This document shows, piece after piece, positions 26,125 through 37,716 of a stretch of 64,000 nucleotides of DNA. How positions within the stretch are numbered: the first letter of the stretch is position 1; each line of letters opens with the position of its first letter. A program made the translations under genes and the position numbers. The stretch comes from Anaeromyxobacter soli (GTDB lineage Bacteria > Myxococcota > Myxococcia > Myxococcales > Anaeromyxobacteraceae), in the NCBI RefSeq assembly GCF_022808855.1, contig NZ_JAKZLF010000022.1:2478-66477 (forward strand), read 5' to 3'. The notes under the pieces were generated by a model, which did no database searches, was not told where the DNA came from, and was given only the letters and a program-made list of their open reading frames with translations.

Positions 26125-27426
26125 CTACGCGCGCCGCGCCGGCAGCTCGCCCGCTTCCCCGGGGGGAGCAGCCGGCGCCGGCAAGGCCTGCGCGGCGGGC
26201 TTTTGTTCGCACAGCGCGCGGAAATCCACTGCGGCCAGGCGCTCCTCCGCCCGCTCCTCGATCTCGCGGACGATCCCCGCGACCGGCCCGCGGGAGTGGG
26301 GGAGGTCGGACGAGCGCCCCACGATGGCCCGGCGCACATCGAGCAACGTCAGCCGCTCGAGCGGCCTCGACGGGACGAGCCCCCCATCCGTGAGGGAGAC
26401 GACGAGCCCCGCGTTCCTGAGCGCCGCGAGGACCTCCCCGGCCTCCTCGGCGCCCGAGCCGAGCCTGCTCGCCACGTCGCCCGCGTCGGGCGCGGGCTCT
26501 CCCCGGTCGAACGCCCTCGCGATCTGGAGCATGGCCTGCCCCGCGAGGATCTCCTTGCCGGTCGGCGACGACGGCTGCGGAGCCCCGTGGATGAGCGCGG
26601 TCGCGTACTGGATCACGAACGCGAGGCGCGCGCCGAAGAGGAGGATCGTCCAGGAGACGAACAGCCAGAAGATGAAGATCGGGATCGCCGCCACGGAGCC
26701 GTAGATCGCGTGGTACCGGACGATGCCGCCGATCCCGAGCGCGTAACCCCACTTGGCGAGCTCCCAGGCGACGCCCGCGGCCAGGCCGGCGATCACGGCC
26801 GACTTGATGCGGACCTTCGTGTAGGGGACGAGGAGGTAGATGAGCGAGAAGAACGTGCAGGTGAGGAGGGCGCCGCCCGCGACCGCGAGCGCGCGGAAGC
26901 CGCTGCTCGCGAGGAACGCGCGGCCGGTGGCGGCGAGCGTGAGCGAGCCCGCGAGCAGGAGCGGCCCGAGGGTGATCCCCATCCAGTAGATCACCGCCTG
27001 CTGCGCGATCGGGCGCCGGCGCTGCACGCCCCAGATGTCGTTCAGCGCGGCGTCGACGTTCGTGAAGAGGGAGATCGCCGACCAGACGAGGAGCGCGCCG
27101 CCCACGATCCCGGCGCTCGTCGCGTGCGCGTTGGTCACGAAGCGCTGGAGGTACGGCTCGAGCGTGTCTCGCGCGCCGACGGCCAGGTTGGAGATCAGGA
27201 ACTCGTGGACGAGCTCGGAGATCTTCTCCATCCCGGTGAAGGCCTGGACCACCGAGAAGGCGACGACGAGGGCCGGGACGAGCGCGAACAGCGTGATGTA
27301 CGTGAGCGCCATGGCCCGCAGGCGCACGGCGTCGCTGTCGAGGACCCGCAGGGCGGTCCCGACGGCGCTCCAGCCGGCCCGGAGGAGGCGGACCACGCGC
27401 TCCCGCGTCTCCGCCGGGCCGGTCAT
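26125..27426 (-). CDS. YihY/BrkB family inner-membrane protein
   Basis: A 433-residue protein. Residues 30-300 have six predicted membrane helices with family segments LRAMALTYITLFALVPAL, NVDAALNDIWGVQ, and LVPYTKVRIKSAVIAGLAAGVAWELAKWGYA. Residues 320-400 look like a winged-helix domain, as in the longer YihY proteins, and a Pro/Ala tail ends it. The family was once called RNase BN by mistake; its actual function is not established. It starts 5 nt after the RNase E/G stop, so it is co-transcribed. Confidence 0.85.
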   Translation of the reverse strand: MTGPAETRERVVRLLRAGWSAVGTALRVLDSDAVRLRAMALTYITLFALVPALVVAFSVVQAFTGMEKISELVHEFLISNLAVGARDTLEPYLQRFVTNAHATSAGIVGGALLVWSAISLFTNVDAALNDIWGVQRRRPIAQQAVIYWMGITLGPLLLAGSLTLAATGRAFLASSGFRALAVAGGALLTCTFFSLIYLLVPYTKVRIKSAVIAGLAAGVAWELAKWGYALGIGGIVRYHAIYGSVAAIPIFIFWLFVSWTILLFGARLAFVIQYATALIHGAPQPSSPTGKEILAGQAMLQIARAFDRGEPAPDAGDVASRLGSGAEEAGEVLAALRNAGLVVSLTDGGLVPSRPLERLTLLDVRRAIVGRSSDLPHSRGPVAGIVREIEERAEERLAAVDFRALCEQKPAAQALPAPAAPPGEAGELPARRA

Positions 27427-27431
27427 CCTCG

Positions 27432-29777
27432 TCAGCGCTCCTCGCCGCCAGAGCCGCCGGCGCTGCCCGCGGCGTCCGACGGCGCCGAGGCCTGCGGCTC
27501 CTCCGGCGCCCGGCCGCGCCCGCCGCGATCGCCGCCGCGGTCGCGATCACCGCCGCGATCCCCGCCGCGGTCCCGGCCGCGCCCGCGCTCGCGCTCCCGC
27601 TCGCGGGGCTGATCCCCGCGCTGCTGGCGGCCGTAGATGTCGAACTGCTCCTGGTGATACCCGGACTGCGCCTTCACCTCGATGGTCTTGTTGAAGCGAT
27701 CCATGAGGTAGCGGAGCTCCTCGCGCTCCGCGCCCTGCAGGATGCGCGCGACCTCGGGGTGGGCGTTCACCACGAGTACGGGCTCGGGGAAGTGAACCGC
27801 CTCGCGGCGGATCTCCCGGAAGATCTCGTACGCGATCGTGATCTTCGACTTGATGTGCCCCTTGCCCTCGCAGTAGCTGCAGGGCTCGTTCATCACGCGC
27901 GTGACCGACTCGCGCACGCGCTTGCGCGTCATCTCGACGAGCCCGAGCTCGGAGATCTTGAGGACGTTGGTCTTCGCCTTGTCCCGCCCCAGCGCGTCCT
28001 GCAAGGCCTTGAAGACCTTGTCGCGGTTCTGGGGTTTGTCCATGTCGATGAAGTCGATGATGATGATGCCGCCGATGTTCCGCAGGCGGAGCTGGTAGAC
28101 GATCTCCTTCGCGGCCTCGACGTTGATCTTGGTGATCGTCTCCTCGAGGTTCTTCTTGCCGACGTAGCGGCCCGAGTTGACGTCGATGGCGGTGAGCGCC
28201 TCCGCCTGGTCCATGATGATGTAGCCGCCGCTCTTCAGCCAGACCTTGCGCTGGCTCGCGCGCTTCAGCTCCTGCTCGATGCCGTACGCGTCGAAGATCG
28301 GCTCCTCGCCGCGGTAGTACTCGATCTGGCTCTCGAGGTGCGGCGCCTGCTCGTGCACGAAGCGGAGGATCCGCTCGTACTCGTCGCGATCGTCGATGAC
28401 GAGCTTGCCGACGTCGGCGGTGAAGAGGTCGCGCGTCGCGCGGAGGATGAGGTCGAGGTCGCCGTGGAGGAGCGCCGGCGCGGAGACCTTGTCCTTCGTG
28501 CGGATGATCTCGTTCCAGACCTGGATGAGGAAGCGGATGTCGGCCTCGAGCTTCGCCGCCTCCACGTTCTCCGCCACGGTGCGGACGATGAAGCCGGTCC
28601 CGTCCGGCCGCATGCGATCGACGATGTCGCGCAGCCGGCGCCGCTCGGAGTCCTTCTCGATGCGGCGCGAGATGCCGATGTGATCGACCGTGGGCATGAA
28701 CACGAGGTGACGCCCGGGCAGCGAGATGTGGCTCGTGATGCGCGCGCCCTTCGTCCCGATCGGATCCTTCGCGACCTGGACGATCACCTCCTGGCCCTCC
28801 TTCAGGAGGTCCTGGATGTTCTTCGGCTCCTTGGAGCGCTTCTCGCGGTCGTGGCCGTTGCGGCCGCGGCCTTCGCGGCCCTCGCGGCCCTCGCGGTTCT
28901 CCCGATCCCGACCCTCGCGGCCCTCGCGGCGCCCGCGATCGTCGCGATCGCGGCGGCGCTCCCGGTCGCGGTCGCCCCTGCCTTCCCGCGGCTCGCGGTC
29001 GGACTTGGCCTCGCGCGCGTCGGCCTTCTCGCGCGGCGCCTGGATCCGGTCGGCGAGCGGGGCGGCGCCCTCGGGCGCGGCCACGACGGGCGGCGGGGTG
29101 GGCGCCGCGAGCTCGGCCGCCGGGGTCTCGGCGGGCACGTCCGCGAGGGGCGGCACGGGCAGGGGCGGCGGCTGCGGCACCGCCGCCATGCCGATCTCCT
29201 GCGTGAGCGGGATGGGCGTGAGCGGCGCCGGCGGCGCGTCGATGGCGCTGCTCGCGACGTCGGGGACCTCCGCGGCCGCCGGGGCCGCCTCGGTGGGCTC
29301 CGGCGTGAGCGGAGCGGCGACCGCCTCCGCGGAGGCGCGCGCCGCCTCGTCGGTCCCGGCGGCCGGCTCGCCGATGGCGAGCGGCGCCTCCTCGGCGATG
29401 GGCACCGGCGTGGCGGCCGGCGGCTCGGAGGACACGGCGCGCGCGCGCGCCTCCTCCGCCTCCGCCTCCTGCTCGGTGGGCACCTCCGGCACCTCGACGC
29501 GGTGCTCGCCCTCGGTGAGCTCGAACTCCTCCGAGAACTCGGGGTCGCCGTAGACGTCCCCGACGTACAGGAACGCGGCCTTGTCGAGCCCGATGTCGAC
29601 GAAGGCGGCCTGCATGCCCGGGAGCACGCGAACCACCCTGCCCTTGTAGATGTTGCCGACGATCCCCTTCTCGCGCTTTCGCTCGAGGTAGTACTCGTGG
29701 ATGGTGTTGTTCTCGACGAGGGCGACGCGAGTCTCCGCGCCGGCCGCGTTGATCACGAGGATGCTGTTGCCCGCCAT
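27432..29777 (-). CDS. rng: ribonuclease E/G family endoribonuclease
   Basis: A 781-residue enzyme of rRNA and mRNA processing. The S1 domain starts normally (GIVGNIYKGRVVRVLPGMQAAFVDIG, residues 38-63). It is then interrupted by an insertion of about 245 residues (77-322), Ala/Pro-rich then Arg/Glu/Gly-rich, before resuming at GQEVIVQVAKDPIGTKGAR. The catalytic Asp residues are in AIDVNSG (D532) and IIDFIDMD (575/578). The zinc-link CSYC (C633, C636) is present. The C-terminus ends in RGGDRGG-type repeats likely to bind RNA. It follows the radical SAM gene and precedes yihY. Confidence 0.93.
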   Translation of the reverse strand: MAGNSILVINAAGAETRVALVENNTIHEYYLERKREKGIVGNIYKGRVVRVLPGMQAAFVDIGLDKAAFLYVGDVYGDPEFSEEFELTEGEHRVEVPEVPTEQEAEAEEARARAVSSEPPAATPVPIAEEAPLAIGEPAAGTDEAARASAEAVAAPLTPEPTEAAPAAAEVPDVASSAIDAPPAPLTPIPLTQEIGMAAVPQPPPLPVPPLADVPAETPAAELAAPTPPPVVAAPEGAAPLADRIQAPREKADAREAKSDREPREGRGDRDRERRRDRDDRGRREGREGRDRENREGREGREGRGRNGHDREKRSKEPKNIQDLLKEGQEVIVQVAKDPIGTKGARITSHISLPGRHLVFMPTVDHIGISRRIEKDSERRRLRDIVDRMRPDGTGFIVRTVAENVEAAKLEADIRFLIQVWNEIIRTKDKVSAPALLHGDLDLILRATRDLFTADVGKLVIDDRDEYERILRFVHEQAPHLESQIEYYRGEEPIFDAYGIEQELKRASQRKVWLKSGGYIIMDQAEALTAIDVNSGRYVGKKNLEETITKINVEAAKEIVYQLRLRNIGGIIIIDFIDMDKPQNRDKVFKALQDALGRDKAKTNVLKISELGLVEMTRKRVRESVTRVMNEPCSYCEGKGHIKSKITIAYEIFREIRREAVHFPEPVLVVNAHPEVARILQGAEREELRYLMDRFNKTIEVKAQSGYHQEQFDIYGRQQRGDQPRERERERGRGRDRGGDRGGDRDRGGDRGGRGRAPEEPQASAPSDAAGSAGGSGGEER

Positions 29778-29965
29778 GGCGATGGTCCTCTCTCGCCCCG
29801 GGAAGGCGCGGGGAGAGCGAGGCCCGTCATCACGATGGGCCGCGACCGCGAGCGTCCGGGCGGTGCCGGGCGTCTCGGATCGGCTGTCGAGCTTCCGCTC
29901 AAAGCGTCGCGCTCCTCGCGCCCGGCGGCCGCGGTTCGTCGCGGCGCTGCGGGGCGCGCTGTAGT

Positions 29966-32656
29966 TCAGGCGTCCAGGTAGCGAGGCGCGCGCGGCTGAC
30001 GGCCAGAATCCTGACCCTCGCCCGCCCTCGCGAAGCTGACGCCTTCCTTCAAAACCTTCACTCCCCTGGGCGGCTCCCCGTCGCCGAAGATCGCCGCCAG
30101 CACCTCGGCTGGCTTCGCGCTCCCGGAGGGATCCGCCCGCAAACTGAACGCGACCGTCCCCGGGCCTTCGACGGCCAGGTGGGTCACAATTTCTTTCAAG
30201 TCTATCTCTCTTCCCTTCGTCTCCGCGACCTTCTGTCGCCGACGCCCCCGGCTCTTGGGGGGGGGCGCCCGGGTGACGACCGCCTGGTCGGCCTCCCCGA
30301 ACCCCGCCACGCGATCCGAAAGGGTCACCTCATCCCAGCCATCCCCCTCGAACTCCACGCGATAATGGACGGCGCGGAGTGATTCGGAAATCGACGGCGC
30401 GCTCGCCTCCACCCGCTGGGCGTCGAGCACCTCGAGCCCCTTCGGCAGCTCCGGAGCGAGCCGGGCGGCGACCTCGGCGGGGTCGAGCTCGCCGGCGAGC
30501 TCGAGATCCATGAACTCCGCCTGGCTCTCGACGCCCACGGCGAGCGCCGGGCCGAACGAGACGCGCGGCTTCGGGTGGAAGCCCTGCGAGTAGACGACCG
30601 GGAGCCCCGCGCGGCGGATGGCGCGCAGGAGGGTGTGCATCGTCTCGAGGTGCGAGAGCGCCACGAGCCGGCCGAGCTTCGCCCAGCGGACGCGCACCCG
30701 CGTGCGGAGCGCCGGCTCGGGCGGGCGCGGCGGCCGGGGCGGCTCGGGGACGTACTCGCTCGCCTCGTAGGTCCGGTTCTTCACGACCTCGTAGTCGCAC
30801 GCGCCGCACACGCTGCACGGGGCGAGCACGCAGTCCTCCACCTCGGCGAGGTTCCGCGCCGCGGCGAGCTGCTTCGCGAGGTAGGGCTTCGTCACGCCGC
30901 AGTCGATCCGGTCCCACGGCAGGACCTCGTCGAGCCGGCGGCGGCGGTGCGCGAACCAGTCGAGGCCGACGCCGTGCTCGCGCTCGCACGCCTCGAACGC
31001 GGCGAGCCAGCGTCCCTCGTCGAACCACTCCGACCACCCGTCGAGCCGCTGGCCGCTGCGGTAGGCGGCGAGCACCGCCGTCGCGACGCGCCGATCGCCC
31101 AGGGCGAGGGCCCCCTCGATGGACGACTGGCGCGAGTCGTGCGGCTTGAACTGGATCGCGCCGTTCCGGCCGCCGAGCGCGGCGGTGATGAGGGCCTGGC
31201 GCCGCCGGGTCTCCTCGGGCGGGATCATCGGCTCCCACTGGAAGGGCGTGAAGGGCTTCGGCACGAACGTGGAGGCGCCGAGGTGGATCGCCGCCGAGCC
31301 CTGCCCCTTCGGCAGCGCCCGGCGCGCCGTGGCGAGGCACCTCCTCGCGAGCTCGGCGATCGCGACGACGTCCTCGTCCCGCTCCTCGGGGAGCCCGATC
31401 ATGAAGTAGAGCTTGAGGAGCGACCAGCCGTTCTGGAACACCGACTCGACGGCGCGGAGCAGGTCCTCCTCGCGGTTGCCCTTGTTGATGACGGCGCGCA
31501 TCCGCTCCGTCGCGGCCTCGGGCGCGAGCGTGAAGCCGGTCTTCCGGATCCGCGCGATCTTCTTCGCGAGCGAGTCGTTCATCGTCTCGGTGCGCAGGGA
31601 CGGCAGGCTCATCGCGATCTTCTCGCCCTCCCAGCGGACGAGGAAGTCGTCGAGCATCCCGTTGAGCGGCGCGTAGTCGCCCGACGAGAGCGACAGGAGC
31701 CCCACCTCCTCGTAGCCGGAGGCGTCGAGCCCCGTCTCGGCGAGCCGCAGGACCTGCTTCGGGTCGCGCTGCCGGGTCGGGCGCGTGATCATGCCGACCT
31801 GGCAGAAGCGACAGCCGCGGGTGCAGCCCCGCTGCAGCTCGATGGGGAGCCGGTCGTGGATCGTCTGCATGAACGGCACGAGCGGCCGCGTGTACGCGGT
31901 CGTCGGGAGCGCGTTCAGGTCCGGCATCACCCGCCGCTCGATCTTCTCGTAGCCCGGCACGAGGGGCTCGAGCTCGACGAGCGTGCGCGTCGCGGGGTCG
32001 TAGCGGGGGCGGAACAGCGACGGGACGTACACGCCGGGGATGCGCGCGAGCCTGCGGAGCAGCTCCGCGCGCGAGGCGCCGCCGCGCCGGAACCCGCTCT
32101 CCGCGACCGCGTCGGCGATCTCGAGCGCGACCTCCTCGCCCTCGCCCACGGCGAAGCAGTCGAAGAAGTCGGCCACGGGCTCCGGGTTGAAGGCGCAGGG
32201 GCCGCCGCCCACCACGATGGGATCCCCGTCGCCGCGCTCGCGGGCGTGGAGCGGGATGCCGGCGAGGTCCAGCATCGCGAGCACGCTCGTGTAGGCGAGC
32301 TCGAACTGCAGCGTGACGCCGAGCAGGTCGAACGCGCGGACGGGCGCGCGCGACTCGAGCGTGAAGAGCGGCACGCCGCGGGCGCGGAGCATGCCCTCCA
32401 TGTCGGGCCAGGGCAGGAACACCCGCTCGCAGGCGATCTCGGGCCGGTCGTTCAGCAGGTGGTAGAGGAGCCGGAACCCGAGGTTGGACATGCCGACCTC
32501 GTAGGTGTCCGGGAACGCGAGCGCGAAGCGCACGCGCGCGGCGGACAGGTCCTTGGTGACGCTGCCGAACTCGCCGCCGACGTAGCGGGACGGCTTCTGC
32601 GCGGCGAGCACGAACTCGTCGAGCGCGGACGGGAGGTTCGCGTAGGGGGTCGTCAT
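29966..32656 (-). CDS. radical SAM protein with C-terminal DUF2344 (TIGR03960/TIGR03936-like)
   Basis: An 896-residue protein. Residues 1-220 are a B12-binding-like N-terminal part (VRFALAFPDTYEVGMSNLG). The 4Fe-4S motif C-x3-C-x2-C is in QRGCTRGCRFCQVGM near residue 270, followed by a full radical SAM barrel. A Cys cluster (CVLAPCSVCGACDY) sits near 630. The C-terminal 240 residues match DUF2344 (RVRWAKLGRLVALSHLETM). The family is uncharacterised, but it is often next to rng, as here, which suggests an RNA or tRNA modification role. ATG 32656 is chosen from the domain start. Confidence 0.85.
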   Translation of the reverse strand: MTTPYANLPSALDEFVLAAQKPSRYVGGEFGSVTKDLSAARVRFALAFPDTYEVGMSNLGFRLLYHLLNDRPEIACERVFLPWPDMEGMLRARGVPLFTLESRAPVRAFDLLGVTLQFELAYTSVLAMLDLAGIPLHARERGDGDPIVVGGGPCAFNPEPVADFFDCFAVGEGEEVALEIADAVAESGFRRGGASRAELLRRLARIPGVYVPSLFRPRYDPATRTLVELEPLVPGYEKIERRVMPDLNALPTTAYTRPLVPFMQTIHDRLPIELQRGCTRGCRFCQVGMITRPTRQRDPKQVLRLAETGLDASGYEEVGLLSLSSGDYAPLNGMLDDFLVRWEGEKIAMSLPSLRTETMNDSLAKKIARIRKTGFTLAPEAATERMRAVINKGNREEDLLRAVESVFQNGWSLLKLYFMIGLPEERDEDVVAIAELARRCLATARRALPKGQGSAAIHLGASTFVPKPFTPFQWEPMIPPEETRRRQALITAALGGRNGAIQFKPHDSRQSSIEGALALGDRRVATAVLAAYRSGQRLDGWSEWFDEGRWLAAFEACEREHGVGLDWFAHRRRRLDEVLPWDRIDCGVTKPYLAKQLAAARNLAEVEDCVLAPCSVCGACDYEVVKNRTYEASEYVPEPPRPPRPPEPALRTRVRVRWAKLGRLVALSHLETMHTLLRAIRRAGLPVVYSQGFHPKPRVSFGPALAVGVESQAEFMDLELAGELDPAEVAARLAPELPKGLEVLDAQRVEASAPSISESLRAVHYRVEFEGDGWDEVTLSDRVAGFGEADQAVVTRAPPPKSRGRRRQKVAETKGREIDLKEIVTHLAVEGPGTVAFSLRADPSGSAKPAEVLAAIFGDGEPPRGVKVLKEGVSFARAGEGQDSGRQPRAPRYLDA

Positions 32657-32865
32657 GGTTCGCCGGGCCGCGGGTTCGAACCGCGCCTCGCCCAACGTCG
32701 TGTGGAACTCCCGGATCCGACTGACGAATCCGGCAGGGCTGGCGTTCGTAGCACACCCGCGCCGCCGGCGGCAACGCTCGAGGCGAAGGTCCGGCCGGGG
32801 ACGCGCCCGCCCCGACGGCGCCTCGAGAGGCCGTGAACCGATCCCCTCCCGGCGCCTCGACGCTC

Positions 32866-33146
32866 TCAGCGGCGGACGGAGAAGGGCCCGAGGTCGCCCG
32901 CGTGCGGCCTCCAGGAGACCTGGACCCCTTCGACCCGCGCCGCCGGCGGCCCCCGCCCGCACCAGCGGACGAGCGCCTCCACCTTCGCGCGCTCGCCCTC
33001 CGCCTCCGCCTCGACGCGCCCGTCCGCCACGTTCCTCACCCAGCCGTGGATCCCCAGCCGGCGCGCCTCGTCCACGGTCGCCTGCCGGAACGAGACCCCC
33101 TGCACGTCCCCGCTCACGAGGATGTGCGCGCGAACGAGCTCGGCCA

Positions 33147-33147
<1 letters not shown>
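32866..33147 (-). CDS. acyP: acylphosphatase
   Basis: A 93-residue small enzyme that hydrolyses acyl phosphates. The active-site signature G-D-V-Q-G-V-S-F-R21 and the G-W-V-R-N39 motif supply the catalytic Arg and Asn. Length and fold pattern are normal. The ATG at 33147 shares a base with the ligA stop (TGATG), so it is translated with ligA. The physiological substrate is unknown for bacterial members. Confidence 0.92.
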
Positions 33148-36918
<3,771 letters not shown>

Positions 36919-36993
36919 GCCCAGTTCCACATCATCATCACCGGGCCCGGACCATCGGCAGACCTGCCCGATGCAAGCGGCCCCGAGGTCACC

Positions 36994-37365
36994 ATGAAGG
37001 AAGCGCTCCACCCCGACTACAAGCCCGCGAAGGTCACCTGCGCGTGCGGGAACGTCATCGAGACCCGCTCGACGCGCGGCGACTTCCACATCGAGATCTG
37101 CGCCCAGTGCCACCCGTTCTTCACGGGCAAGCAGAAGATCATGGACACGGCGGGCCGCATCGAGAAGTTCAAGACCCGCTACGCGGCGACGCCCGCGAAG
37201 GCCGAGGCGGCGAAGAAGGCCGAGCCCGTCAAGGCGGAGCCGGCCAAGAAGGCCGAGGCGCCGAAGGAGAACCGCGCGGCGAAGCGCGCCAAGGCGGGCA
37301 AGTCGGCGAAGCCCAAGGCCGAGGCGGCGCCCGCCGAGCCGGCCGCCGAGGCGAAGGGCGAGTAG
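36994..37365 (+). CDS. rpmE: 50S ribosomal protein L31 with long basic tail
   Basis: A 123-residue protein. Residues 1-66 are a standard zinc-binding (C+) L31: [10 protein letters not shown], Cys16 and Cys18 ([13 protein letters not shown]), C37 and C40 ([13 protein letters not shown]). The remaining 57 residues are a Lys/Ala/Pro/Glu repeat tail ([20 protein letters not shown]) not found in typical L31. Similar Lys/Ala tails also occur on RpoD here. GAGG precedes ATG 36994. It follows rho with its own promoter. Confidence 0.95.
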   Translation: MKEALHPDYKPAKVTCACGNVIETRSTRGDFHIEICAQCHPFFTGKQKIMDTAGRIEKFKTRYAATPAKAEAAKKAEPVKAEPAKKAEAPKENRAAKRAKAGKSAKPKAEAAPAEPAAEAKGE

Positions 37366-37390
37366 CCCTCGAGAGCTCCGGTGCAGCGAC

Positions 37391-37418
37391 GAGGCGGCGT
37401 CCCCCCGGGCGCCGCCTC
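37391..37418 (+). terminator. hairpin after rpmE
   Basis: A perfect 9-bp stem, GAGGCGGCG/CGCCGCCTC, has a 10-nt loop and lies 26 nt after the rpmE stop. TCGCATTTC follows, so it has only a weak U tract. A second small hairpin (GGGGTG/CACCCC) follows at 37429-37444. Confidence 0.6.
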
Positions 37419-37487
37419 TCGCATTTCAGGGGTGGGCACACCCCGCACCTTGAACGCGCACGGGGGGACGGTCTACAGGTCGCCGTC

Positions 37488-37658
37488 GTGCGGCAGGGAC
37501 TCGTCGAGTACGCGGTCATCACCGGGGCGCTCGTCGCGCTCGCCGCCGGGGCGATCGCGCTCTACGGCGACGAGCTGCGCGTGGCGCTCGGCGTGCGTCC
37601 GCAGCCCGCCACGGCCCGTTCCGCCCAGCCCCCCGCCGCGGCGCCGCCCGCGCCCTGA
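37488..37658 (+). CDS. Flp-like small prepilin
   Basis: A 56-residue product from GTG 37488. It begins VRQG-LVEYAVITG, like a type IVb (Flp/Tad) prepilin with a very short leader, a G cleavage site, and Glu-Tyr shortly after it. The hydrophobic helix ALVALAAGAIALYG follows, then a short Pro/Ala-rich tail. No Tad genes are present in the window. It lies just before a sigma-54 activator and a type II secretion operon, whose prepilin peptidase might process it. The start codon and ribosome binding site are weak, so expression is uncertain. Confidence 0.5.
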   Translation: MRQGLVEYAVITGALVALAAGAIALYGDELRVALGVRPQPATARSAQPPAAAPPAP

Positions 37659-37704
37659 CGGCCGCCGCGCCGCGCGCACGTGGGCCCCAGGCCCTCCGCG
37701 CTGC

Positions 37705-37710
37705 TATCCT
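37705..37710 (+). promoter_or_regulatory. -10-like TATCCT 6 nt before the start codon (leaderless candidate)
   Basis: TATCCT lies 6 nt upstream of GTG 37717 with no Shine-Dalgarno sequence between. No clear -35 box was found. The spacing matches that seen at ligA and smc. Confidence 0.35.
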
Positions 37711-37716
37711 CGCCCG

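Noticed and set aside
32676-32696. CGCGGGTTCGAACCGCG-like tRNA T-arm
   Set aside because: The stem does not pair around a proper TTCGAAN loop, and no acceptor, D or anticodon arm can be built beside it.
37044-37487. Extended frame through rpmE into the Flp-like product
   Set aside because: The upstream part is a +2 shadow of rpmE; only the short LVEYAV-containing end looks protein-like.
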